In this document: positions 7,977 through 15,361 of the stretch, one piece after another
Position numbering within the stretch: position 1 is the stretch's first letter
How the letters are laid out: the number at the start of each line of letters is the position of its first letter
Source of the DNA: JACKDX01 sp964640175
GTDB taxonomy: Bacteria > Myxococcota_A > Polyangia > Polyangiales > GCA-016699535
Length of the DNA stretch: 64,000 bases
Reading direction: 5' to 3'
NCBI GenBank assembly: GCA_964640175.1
Contig: CAZXFW010000003.1
Coordinates: forward strand, 124,001 to 188,000
Notes under the pieces: model-generated
Database searches by the model: none
What the model was told of the DNA's origin: nothing
What the model saw: only the letters and a program-made list of their open reading frames with translations
Position numbers and translations under genes: made by a program

Positions 7977-8214
7977 GAGGACAAATATCGTCCTTGATGA
8001 CGAGCTGCTCAAAGAAGCCTTCCGCTATTATCGGACTAAAAGTAAGACTGCGCTGGTTAAGGAAGCCTTGCGTACGTATGTGCGCGTTAAAGCTGAAGAG
8101 CGTCGTCGCGAAAACTACAAAGAACGCCTGCGAGAGCTGCAGCAACGGCTTAGTCAGGTGCGCACAAGACAAGCCGCGGCCGATATTATTCGCGAAGATC
8201 GTGAGGGGCGGTAG
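7975..8214 (+). CDS. vapB: VapB-family antitoxin
   Basis: 79 residues beginning MRTNIVLDDELLKEA, the typical ribbon-helix-helix DNA-binding N-terminus of VapB antitoxins (PF09957-type). The C-terminal half is a charged helix that would wrap the toxin. It overlaps the vapC start codon by 1 nt (TAGTG). The antitoxin, alone or with VapC, should bind the inverted repeat at 7950-7976 and repress its own operon. The start codon sits at the predicted transcription start, so the mRNA is probably leaderless. Confidence 0.88.
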   Translation: MRTNIVLDDELLKEAFRYYRTKSKTALVKEALRTYVRVKAEERRRENYKERLRELQQRLSQVRTRQAAADIIREDREGR

Positions 8215-8624
8215 TGCGTTTTGTGCTTGATGCCAGCGTTGCGGCAGCATGGTATTTGCCGGAAAGCTTTGCACAAAAGGCACGACATTGGCAGAGCCGT
8301 TTACTGAGTGGTGAGATCGAGTTCGTCGTACCCAGCCTGCATTTCTGGGAGTTAGCAAATGTGTTTAGAACCTATGTTCGTCGCGACGAGCTTGATGCAA
8401 ACGATGCTATCGAAGCATATGAATTGCATTGCGCTGCACCCCTTGAGACGGCAGATCCCTTAAAACAATCCGTTCTGAACGTTGCCTTGGAGTACGGAAC
8501 CACCAGCTACGATGCGGTATATATAGCTCTCGCTATCGAACAGGATGCACAGCTATTGACGGCAGAAAACCCACGGCGCGAATGGCTCAAAGCGCTCAAA
8601 AAGCGAGTAATCAGCTTGGGGTGA
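8214..8624 (+). CDS. vapC: VapC-family PIN-domain toxin
   Basis: 136 residues, PIN-domain ribonuclease, expected to cleave tRNA or rRNA when not held by VapB. Acidic active-site residues are visible: Asp in FVLDASVAAAW, Glu in FWELANVF and Asp in TSYDAVYIALA; the fourth site reads LTAEN, with Glu where Asp is usual. Starts at GTG 8214 overlapping the vapB stop, so the two are translationally coupled. Cognate antitoxin is the gene at 7975. Confidence 0.88.
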   Translation: MRFVLDASVAAAWYLPESFAQKARHWQSRLLSGEIEFVVPSLHFWELANVFRTYVRRDELDANDAIEAYELHCAAPLETADPLKQSVLNVALEYGTTSYDAVYIALAIEQDAQLLTAENPRREWLKALKKRVISLG

Positions 8625-8695
8625 AGCACTCGAAGGGTTGGCGATACAGTCCAATGCGTGAGGGAAGTGTCAGATGTGCTCCGACCCCCGAGAGA

Positions 8696-9181
8696 CTAGC
8701 GTAACGGAGCTGCTTCAGCGGTTTGTGACGGAACCTTATGACTGGGTTCACCGCTCATCTCTTTCTCAAAAAGTGCTTTCATTTTTTTGCCTAAGGTCTC
8801 CATCTCGTCCTTGGGCAACTCTTTGCGTATCTGTTTAAAGAGATCATCTTCTTCCTCGCGGATATGATGCTCGATTTGCTCTTTCAACACTTTAACTTTG
8901 GCATCAAAGTTTTCATCCGAAGGACTCATCGTAAGAAGGTCGCTAATGATCCGTTTGGCAGCCAAATGCTCTTCGACGGCTTCGAAAAGAAGGTCCTTGG
9001 TGCTTTTTGCATAGGCGGCAGGATAAAAAATCTTCTCTTCGATTTCAGCGTGGGCAGCTAGGTTATCGGCGATCTCTTGAAAAATAGCTTGCTTTTCGTT
9101 TTTGCTTTTTGTGTCCTCATAGGCCTCGAAGAGTTCCGTGACCTCATCGTGCTGTTCCTTCAATAGTTTAATTGCATCCAT
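8696..9181 (-). CDS. Hemerythrin-like (HHE-domain) cation-binding protein
   Basis: 161 residues from the ATG at 9181, chosen because GAGG lies 6 nt upstream and MDAIKLLKEQH is the usual family start. Di-iron ligand candidates are in KEQHDEV, AAHAEIEEKIFYP, VEEHLAA and QIEHHIREEEDDLF. HHE proteins bind a non-haem di-iron centre and are linked to oxygen, nitric oxide or iron handling. The tail after residue about 140 is low-complexity. It stands alone, convergent with vapC. Confidence 0.88.
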   Translation of the reverse strand: MDAIKLLKEQHDEVTELFEAYEDTKSKNEKQAIFQEIADNLAAHAEIEEKIFYPAAYAKSTKDLLFEAVEEHLAAKRIISDLLTMSPSDENFDAKVKVLKEQIEHHIREEEDDLFKQIRKELPKDEMETLGKKMKALFEKEMSGEPSHKVPSQTAEAAPLR

Positions 9182-9695
9182 GTTTGACCTCGTTGGCAAT
9201 AGTGACCGATGGTAGATGCACAAAGTAAGCCAACACGTCGAGGGAAATTAACCAGGGATTTCATGGCCCCCACCGGGAACCACGTGTGGCAAAAAACAAC
9301 AGGCGTGTAGATTTGTCTCAATCTGGGAACGCTTTATCTATTTCTAGAATGAAGCAGTTCCCGAAGACGCGGTATATGGCACCAAGGGATATCGAGGCTC
9401 GGGTAAGACAACCGCACAAACAATTGCCGCTGTCTTTTCCAGGTACGCGATTTCAGTAAGGACACAAACTGGATATGTCTCGCCAGTTGAGTCGACGGCC
9501 GCAGGATTTGCTACGCGAGCCAGTCGAACAATTCATTTCAGAGATCTATTAAGCTCCAACATACATTCGCAAGCGCATCTTCCCGTCTGCATATTCTGCT
9601 ATCCCATGAAGTAGAGCGCTCTAAAAAATTAGGGGACACCTTACGCGCCTCTCCACATGCTGTTGCAAGTGGAAAAGCCTGTGCTAGCGTCCTGA
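9182..9695. other. Gene-free intergenic stretch
   Basis: About 510 bp between the divergent HHE-protein gene and the unknown exported protein. I see no coding frame of quality, no RNA gene, no intrinsic terminator and no convincing inverted repeat. A short ORF near 9474-9551 (25 codons) has no recognisable product. Base use is less coding-like than on either side, so it may be a decayed region. Confidence 0.45.
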
Positions 9696-11414
9696 GTGTT
9701 CCCTTTTCCAATCCGCTCAAAAAACCCTTGCATCGCTTCGATAATTAGCGTGCTTGTCACGTGTAGCTACGCGTGCAATAACGTAAGCGCTGTCGATAAC
9801 GCGACGTCGAGACAAACCCGACAGCCCCTTCTGAGCTATATAGGCGTCACGAAATCCGACGCGGATGTTTACGTCCCATCCAATGTGCGCGGACGTTGGA
9901 TACGCCGGGCTCAAATGCTAAAGAAAGGGGTTCCCGTACATGCGATCGGTCACACGTTTCGCCCTCCGGGTGAACGAGAAGCATTGGTCCCTTTGAGTTT
10001 AACGTATCCTCCGAGCTCTGTGGTTGCGGTGCGAGAGGAGGACTTGCTGATTGACTGGAGCCAAGGCCAACCTGTACCCCTTACGCGACCGGCAAGCTCG
10101 AAACAGTGTCCCGCCTGGGATCTTACCAACTCGCGATGGCATGCGGATAACTCACGTCATGTGCCCAGTTCCAGCAACATGCTTTGGGGAAGCAATCTCC
10201 CAGAGTATGTGTGGATGGACTCTGGGCACAATTCTCTCATTGCAGTGAGTCGACATTGCGCAAGCATGTCAAACTCTCTCTTGGATATTCAAGAGCCCAA
10301 CGTCACTAATCCCAATCTTGAATACGGTTGGGAAATAGAATCTTCTGATTATGAGATTGCTAACTACTATCGAAGAACGATCTACAGCGACGTGCAATGG
10401 ACTGCAATGCACGTTGGAGCGCGCGTCGATATGCTTTGGTCTGCTTTTCGTGGAAACGCTCCATGGAGTAGCTTTTCCTTTACAAAGCTTGCTGGCGCAC
10501 CTGATTTCCTTCCACAAGAGCTTTCCTACGATGGATTTCCGAACTACGAATTAAGGTCTGAAGGGGGATTAACAAAAGCTGAACTTGTGAGGCATCTTAA
10601 CGCTCTAAAAGAATTTGAGGGACGTTGGCACATCCATCTTAGTTTTCCTAGCACTTCATCACTGCGCGACGTTGACAGCGTTGAGGCGTTTGCCACGTTT
10701 TTCGTGCTAATCAATGAATACGCGATGCTAAGAGAATATGGAGACGCATTACGTGATGCCCATATTCTGTTACATCGGTTCAACGCGCCCGTGACGACAC
10801 AACATGAAGACCTTGTACTTTCCGCGCTTAATAGACGAGAGGATCCACACGATTTTGCAAAATACCTTTTTGTAGGATTTGGTTGTGAAGAACGCTATGG
10901 GCCAGGGCGTTGCGGTGTTGAGATTCGGGCATTCAATGAGTTTCCAGAGCGGCAGCTTGCATTGGTGGACATGATTGAACGATTCCTCATCGACCCTGCG
11001 GCGCCAATCAAATTGGGAGAGGCGGGGTCGTCGTATGACCTTGCTTCCCTTGCCGGCATGCAAATCCTTAGCGATTATTTTGTGCGACAGCACACCGATG
11101 CGAATCCGAATCTACTAAAAGTGAATCGCGCTGCCGCAGACCTAAGGGGCGTCTCTGTCGAAGGCGATTTCATGTTATATGTCTTTCCGAACGCTTTTTA
11201 TCTTCCGTTGATTGCTTGGGAAGACAGACCCTTTCTCAATGCTCAGACAGAGCTTATTGTTTCAGCTCGACAGACGTATCGAAACCGCTTTGAAGCCATC
11301 GCTCAGGAAGTAGCAAACGAAGACCTGGAAGAAAAGCGTTCTCTGTTAGTGCTGCAATTAATGCATGAACTACATCTTTGGGCGACACAAACCCAACTCT
11401 GGAAATGGTTTTAG
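9696..11414 (+). CDS. Large exported protein of unknown function, possible distant amidoligase-like fold
   Basis: 572 residues from GTG 9696 with a hydrophobic N-terminus (about residues 11-25) followed by CSYAC, so probably exported; the lipobox is not canonical. I do not recognise a family by overall sequence. Four spaced motifs recall the COOH-NH2 amidoligase family (glutamine-synthetase-like fold): YGWEIES at 210-216, DGFPNYELRSEGG at 279-291, RWHIHLSF at 310-317 and CGVEIRAFNE at 406-415, matching in order the family's GxExE, DxS...ElxSP, HxH and vExR positions. An ATP-dependent ligase outside the cytoplasm would be odd, so either the export call or the fold guess may be wrong. No neighbour supports a role. 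Confidence 0.6.
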   Translation: MFPFPIRSKNPCIASIISVLVTCSYACNNVSAVDNATSRQTRQPLLSYIGVTKSDADVYVPSNVRGRWIRRAQMLKKGVPVHAIGHTFRPPGEREALVPLSLTYPPSSVVAVREEDLLIDWSQGQPVPLTRPASSKQCPAWDLTNSRWHADNSRHVPSSSNMLWGSNLPEYVWMDSGHNSLIAVSRHCASMSNSLLDIQEPNVTNPNLEYGWEIESSDYEIANYYRRTIYSDVQWTAMHVGARVDMLWSAFRGNAPWSSFSFTKLAGAPDFLPQELSYDGFPNYELRSEGGLTKAELVRHLNALKEFEGRWHIHLSFPSTSSLRDVDSVEAFATFFVLINEYAMLREYGDALRDAHILLHRFNAPVTTQHEDLVLSALNRREDPHDFAKYLFVGFGCEERYGPGRCGVEIRAFNEFPERQLALVDMIERFLIDPAAPIKLGEAGSSYDLASLAGMQILSDYFVRQHTDANPNLLKVNRAAADLRGVSVEGDFMLYVFPNAFYLPLIAWEDRPFLNAQTELIVSARQTYRNRFEAIAQEVANEDLEEKRSLLVLQLMHELHLWATQTQLWKWF

Positions 11415-11542
11415 GCACGGATAATCTGATAATCTGGGGCGGCCTTACCCGCCAAAGTAAGATGCCTCCCATTTCGAATTCTTTAGAGGTCAGTATACGT
11501 CTCAGAGGAACAGGTAGTAGGTGCTTCTTTTCAGACGTAGGG

Positions 11543-11902
11543 TTAAAGTTTCTTGCCGTCGAACTGGGTGATACTGGGACTTGAAGGGTCTACGTCCTCT
11601 AGACAGCGCACGTTGATCGCATACATTTCACTGCCGTCAGGGCTCGCACCTCGTGCAAAGGATGAGATGCCGCAGGTTTGGCAAAACAGATGATGAATAA
11701 CTTTCCTATTGAACTGATAATCCGTGAGATGACCCTCTCCAGCCGTCAGCTTAAACTGGTTCGCAGGCACGAAGGCCAATAGATAGCCCTTCTTGGAACA
11801 TATCGAACAGTTGCATGAGATGACTTGGCCAAGATCCGTCGTGACTTCGTAGCGGACGTTGCCGCAATGACACCCTCCACGGTAGGTCTGAGACTCAGGC
11901 AT
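11543..11902 (-). CDS. GFA / CENP-V family zinc-binding protein
   Basis: 119 residues with the family's cysteine layout: GGCHCGNVRYEV at the N-terminus, SCNCSICSKKG in the middle and LFCQTCGISSF later, which together hold two zinc ions. The family is named after glutathione-dependent formaldehyde-activating enzyme, but most members have no proven substrate; treat this as a small zinc-fold protein that may bind a glutathione adduct. It lies alone between the unknown exported protein and the second toxin-antitoxin pair. Confidence 0.9.
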   Translation of the reverse strand: MPESQTYRGGCHCGNVRYEVTTDLGQVISCNCSICSKKGYLLAFVPANQFKLTAGEGHLTDYQFNRKVIHHLFCQTCGISSFARGASPDGSEMYAINVRCLEDVDPSSPSITQFDGKKL

Positions 11903-11956
11903 GCCTCAGGGCTAACACGACAGGCGATGGCACGGCAAGTGAGAGCTCAGCGCAAC

Positions 11957-11992
11957 TTGCCGGCCAGATTGGATTTCGGTACACTATACACA
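11957..11992 (+). promoter_or_regulatory. Second vapBC promoter, leaderless start
   Basis: TTGCCG (11957-11962) and TACACT (11980-11985) with a 17-bp spacer put the transcription start at about 11992, which is the A of the antitoxin ATG. No Shine-Dalgarno sequence is present. The pentamer TACAC occurs twice (11980-11984 and 11987-11991) and is the same half-site core as in the operator at 7950-7976. Confidence 0.6.
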
Positions 11993-12210
11993 TGAAACGT
12001 ACAAATCTTGTGTTAGATGAGGAACAGCTTGAGGAGGCGGTGCGCATCAGTGGAGAACGCACCTACTCAGCTACCGTACAACGCGCGCTCAAGGAGTTTA
12101 TCCAGCGTGCCAAGGCTCGCCAGATCCTGGAACTTGCAGGCACCGGACTTTGGGAAGGCGACTTGACCGAGATGCGCGCCGATCATAAGACAAAACGACG
12201 CCGATCCTAG
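11992..12210 (+). CDS. vapB: VapB-family antitoxin (second module)
   Basis: 72 residues starting MKRTNLVLDEEQLEEAVR, the ribbon-helix-helix start of VapB-type antitoxins; the middle ILELAGTGLWEGDLTEMR matches the toxin-binding segment of this family, and the C-terminus is basic. It is only distantly similar to the antitoxin at 7975, so this is a separate module, not a duplication. vapC begins 2 nt after its stop codon. Confidence 0.88.
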   Translation: MKRTNLVLDEEQLEEAVRISGERTYSATVQRALKEFIQRAKARQILELAGTGLWEGDLTEMRADHKTKRRRS

Positions 12211-12212
12211 CC

Positions 12213-12602
12213 ATGGTCCTGCTCGATACCTCCGTGTGGGTGCTTACATTTCGTAAGCAAAAACCCCTGCAGCTTGAAGCCGTAGTGTCCTTAGATGAGG
12301 TTGTGACGTGCTTGCCTATTATTCAAGAGGTGCTGCAAGGCTTCCGTGATGAGCGCGCATTTCGCATTGCGCACACCGCCATGCACGCTTTGCCCATCGT
12401 CGAAGCCCCCCTAAGCAATGATGTGTTTGAGCTGGCCGTGGAATTATACCGCGACGCGCGACGCAGTGGTCTTACCATTCGTTCCAGCATCGACTGCCTC
12501 ATAGCTGCTTGTGCACTACGCAATGGCTTAACCGTTCTCCATCGCGATCGTGACTTTGAGGCGCTCATTAAGGTCTCCGCTCTGCAAGCGCAATCGGTTT
12601 AG
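12213..12602 (+). CDS. vapC: VapC-family PIN-domain toxin (second module)
   Basis: 129 residues, PIN-domain ribonuclease toxin. Acidic site residues are visible: Asp in MVLLDTSVWV, Glu in PIIQEVLQGF, Asp in SIDCLIAACAL and Asp in HRDRDFEAL. It forms a two-gene operon with the antitoxin at 11992. The gene stops about 370 bp before ilvB with the BCAA leader region in between; I see no terminator between it and the leader, so some read-through is possible. Confidence 0.88.
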   Translation: MVLLDTSVWVLTFRKQKPLQLEAVVSLDEVVTCLPIIQEVLQGFRDERAFRIAHTAMHALPIVEAPLSNDVFELAVELYRDARRSGLTIRSSIDCLIAACALRNGLTVLHRDRDFEALIKVSALQAQSV

Positions 12603-12755
12603 CATTCTCAACACTCCGCTGATGCCAAGGCCTTACTCTTCCTTCCATACGTTTTTATCAAACTTTTACATTATTATCAAAAACATAGCCTCGTTTAGGT
12701 GGGAAAATGCAGGTTTCGTTTGACTTTAGCTCCAAAACACATCACCTTACGCTTC

Positions 12756-12884
12756 ATGTTAAGGCTCGATACCGCTATGGCTTCCTCGTTGAACCGCAAG
12801 CCTGTTGTGCGTGCCGAGTCTGCGCTGATTTCGATTGTTGTACTGGACAGCACCCTGCTTCTGATTACGGAGGGGGCTTACTGA
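12756..12884 (+). CDS. ilvL: Branched-chain amino acid leader peptide
   Basis: Short frame of 42 codons from ATG 12756, or 35 from ATG 12777. The C-terminal half reads ESALISIVVLDSTLLLI, i.e. eleven Ile, Val or Leu among fifteen residues after Glu-Ser, the exact three end products of the downstream operon. The stop codon (12882-12884) lies 86 nt before the ilvB ATG, and the last codons contain the antiterminator strand (12870-12879). This is the arrangement of ribosome-mediated attenuation as in enterobacterial ilvL and ilvB leaders. Caution: neither ATG has a strong ribosome site (AAGG at 12761-12764 is 12 nt before 12777), while a different-frame ATG at 12707 does. Confidence 0.72.
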   Translation: MLRLDTAMASSLNRKPVVRAESALISIVVLDSTLLLITEGAY

Positions 12885-12921
12885 ACTAGTGCCGCAACGC
12901 ACGAGTTTCGAAAGCCCCCTC
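12870..12921 (+). promoter_or_regulatory. Antiterminator hairpin of the ilv-leu attenuator
   Basis: GAGGGGGCTT (12870-12879) is perfectly complementary to AAGCCCCCTC (12912-12921), ten base pairs. The right arm is the same sequence that forms the left arm of the terminator, so the two structures exclude each other. The left arm overlaps the final codons of the leader peptide: a ribosome that reaches the stop codon covers it and lets the terminator form, while a ribosome held at the earlier Ile/Val codons leaves it free. Confidence 0.75.
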
Positions 12922-12946
12922 ATCCGACGATGCTGGGGGCTTTTTT
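12911..12946 (+). terminator. Intrinsic terminator (attenuator) upstream of ilvB
   Basis: AAAGCCCCC (12911-12919) pairs perfectly with GGGGGCTTT (12935-12943) around a 15-nt loop and runs into six T residues (12941-12946). It lies 24 bp before the ilvB start codon, after the leader peptide, so its only sensible role is conditional termination of the BCAA operon. Confidence 0.9.
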
Positions 12947-12969
12947 ATTAGTCACTAAAGGCAAAATTC

Positions 12970-14799
12970 ATGGCAAATCCCGTGTTAAAAGTGAAAACAA
13001 ACCCACAGGCCAAGGCGGCAGAGACCTCTATGCCTAAAACAGCACCTGACAACCGTGGCAAGGAGATCACCGGAGCTGAAATCCTCTGGGAGGCTCTTGG
13101 CCTGCAAGGAGTTGAAGTGGTTTTCGGCTATCCCGGGGGCGCCATCATGCCCGCGTATGACGCGATGCTGAAGTATCCGATTCGCCATGTTTTGGTGCGT
13201 CACGAACAAGGCGCTGCGCATATGGCGGATGGGTACGCTCGCGCCTCAGGAAAAGTGGGGGTGTGCGTTGCCACCTCGGGACCTGGCGCCACCAACTTGG
13301 TCACAGGCATTGCCACGGCCATGCTGGATTCCATTCCCATGGTGGCGATCACAGGACAAGTTCCCTCGACACTACTTGGCACAGATGCGTTTCAAGAAAC
13401 CGACATCACTGGCGTGACGCTTCCCATTACCAAGCACAACTATCTCGTAACAACAGCGGAAGATATTGCGCCCACCATTCGCGAAGCCTTTCATGTGGCG
13501 TCCACTGGACGCCCTGGCCCTGTTGTGATTGACATTACTAAAGACGCGCAACAAAGCCGCGCGGTGCTGGTGTGGGACGATGAGCCCGTACAGCTTCCAG
13601 GCCATCGTCCGCAGTATCAGCCGCTACCTACTGCCATCGACGATGCCATCACGCTCATCAACTCTGCCGAGCGTCCAGTGATCCTTGCAGGACACGGCAT
13701 CATACAAAGTGGCGCTACGGAAACATTGTTAAAGTTTGTCGAACAAACTGACATTCCCACCACCACAACCCTGCTTGGGTTGGGCAGCTTCCCGGCCAGC
13801 CATCCCCGCAGCCTTGGCATGATGGGAATGCATGGTGAAGCGTGGGTGAACACTGCCATTCAAGAAGCCGATTTGCTGATCGCGTTGGGGATGCGTTTCG
13901 ATGACCGTGTCACGGGAAATGTCAGCACCTATGCCCCAGGCGCAAAAAAAATCCATGTCGAGCTTGATCCTGCCGAGATCAATAAAAACGTCAAAGTCGA
14001 CGTGCCGTTGATTGGCGATGTGCGTGAAACTCTGCAAACACTTCTGCCGCACGTCAAAAGGCGGGATCGAAAGCCTTGGCTCGACCGCATTGCTGAGCTT
14101 AAAGGTGACTCTGCCGTACGGGATATTCAACATCTTCCTGACGAGGGCAAGCTTTATGCCGCCCATGTCATTCATGATCTATGGCGGTTGACGGATGGCA
14201 AAGCACTGGTGGTCACCGACGTCGGTCAGCACCAGATGTGGGAAGCTCAGTATTACAAACATGACCATTCGCGTAAGCTCATCACCTCCGGTGGGCTTGG
14301 AACCATGGGCTTTGCATTGCCTGCCGCGATTGGCGCGTACTTTGCCAAGCCCAATGACGAAGTGTGGGTCATCGTGGGAGACGGCGGATTCCAAATGACT
14401 GCTTCGGAGTTGACCACCTGTAAACAAGAAGGCGCGAAAATCCACATTGCCATCATCAACAATGGCTATTTGGGCATGGTTCGCCAATGGCAAGAGTTTT
14501 TCTATGAACGCCGTTATGCAGCCACGCCATTGCTGAGCCCCGACTTCGTCAAGCTGGCAGACGCACATGGGCTTTTAGGGTTGCGCGTCACCAAGCGCAG
14601 TGAAATCGCAGAAGCCGTAGACAAAGCCCGGGCTACGGATGGAACCGTCGTGGTTGATTTCCGCGTGGAGCAAGAAGACAGCGTGTATCCCATGGTGCCG
14701 TCAGGAGCGGATCTTCACAACATGATCCGTCGCCCTAGCTCCATTCCTCTAGCGAGCGCACGCAAACACAATCCGATTTACGAAACAGGTGAGGATTAA
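12970..14799 (+). CDS. ilvB: Acetolactate synthase large (catalytic) subunit
   Basis: Thiamin-diphosphate enzyme joining two pyruvates to acetolactate (Val, Leu) or pyruvate and 2-oxobutyrate to acetohydroxybutyrate (Ile). 609 residues; the first 35 are a Lys/Pro-rich extension before the core starts at GAEILWEALGLQGVEVVFGY. Seen are GYPGGAIMPAYDA, the catalytic Glu in VRHEQGAAHMADGYARASG, and the ThDP/Mg motif GDGGFQMT ... INNGYLGM. First structural gene of an eight-gene operon and directly downstream of the attenuator. ilvN begins 2 nt after its stop. Confidence 0.97.
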   Translation: MANPVLKVKTNPQAKAAETSMPKTAPDNRGKEITGAEILWEALGLQGVEVVFGYPGGAIMPAYDAMLKYPIRHVLVRHEQGAAHMADGYARASGKVGVCVATSGPGATNLVTGIATAMLDSIPMVAITGQVPSTLLGTDAFQETDITGVTLPITKHNYLVTTAEDIAPTIREAFHVASTGRPGPVVIDITKDAQQSRAVLVWDDEPVQLPGHRPQYQPLPTAIDDAITLINSAERPVILAGHGIIQSGATETLLKFVEQTDIPTTTTLLGLGSFPASHPRSLGMMGMHGEAWVNTAIQEADLLIALGMRFDDRVTGNVSTYAPGAKKIHVELDPAEINKNVKVDVPLIGDVRETLQTLLPHVKRRDRKPWLDRIAELKGDSAVRDIQHLPDEGKLYAAHVIHDLWRLTDGKALVVTDVGQHQMWEAQYYKHDHSRKLITSGGLGTMGFALPAAIGAYFAKPNDEVWVIVGDGGFQMTASELTTCKQEGAKIHIAIINNGYLGMVRQWQEFFYERRYAATPLLSPDFVKLADAHGLLGLRVTKRSEIAEAVDKARATDGTVVVDFRVEQEDSVYPMVPSGADLHNMIRRPSSIPLASARKHNPIYETGED

Positions 14800-14801
14800 T
14801 C

Positions 14802-15335
14802 ATGGCCAGCAAAGAATTGCGTACATTTGTAGTTTACGTCGAAGACAAGCCCGGCGTACTGAACCGTGTCGCCTCGCTCTTCCGGCGTCGAGCGTTTAAC
14901 ATTGAGTCCCTGAATGTCGGCCATACGCATGAACCCGGCATTTCACGCATGACTATCGTGGTGGAAGCCGATGACGACATGGCCAGACGGTTTGAAGCCA
15001 ACTTGTACAAACTGGTCAACGTGCTCAATGTCGATGATGTCACCGACAGCCCATGCGTGATACGCCACCTGGCGTTGATCAAAGTGATCATGGATCCTGA
15101 CAAACGCGCTCAAGCCATCGAAGTGTGCAGCGTCTTTCGAGCCCATGTGGTGGACATTGCGCCTGAAGCCATGATTGTGGAGATCACTGGCTCACAGAAA
15201 AAAATTGATGGCTTTGTAGCCGTGTTGCGACCTTTTGGAGTGACCGAAATCGTACGCACTGGAGCCATTGCCATGAAACGCGGTTCGGAAATGTCCGTGC
15301 CGAAATCCGTTATCAAAAAAATTCGGGCCGCATGA
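14802..15335 (+). CDS. ilvN: Acetolactate synthase small (regulatory) subunit
   Basis: 177 residues, the usual size. The N-terminal ACT domain is clear (VYVEDKPGVLNRVASLFRRR, FNIESLNVGHTHEPGISRM), followed by the C-terminal domain with VFRAHVVDIAPEAMIVEITG. It binds valine or another end product and confers feedback inhibition on IlvB. Directly follows ilvB by 2 nt and precedes ilvC by 26 nt, where an AGGAAAGGA ribosome site lies. Confidence 0.96.
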   Translation: MASKELRTFVVYVEDKPGVLNRVASLFRRRAFNIESLNVGHTHEPGISRMTIVVEADDDMARRFEANLYKLVNVLNVDDVTDSPCVIRHLALIKVIMDPDKRAQAIEVCSVFRAHVVDIAPEAMIVEITGSQKKIDGFVAVLRPFGVTEIVRTGAIAMKRGSEMSVPKSVIKKIRAA

Positions 15336-15361
15336 AAACGATTAGGAAAGGATAAGAAACC

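Noticed and set aside
9620..9645. AAATTAGGGGACACC, resembling sequence seen beside REP-associated transposases
   Set aside because: A single copy, no partner repeat and no transposase frame nearby, so no mobile element can be claimed.
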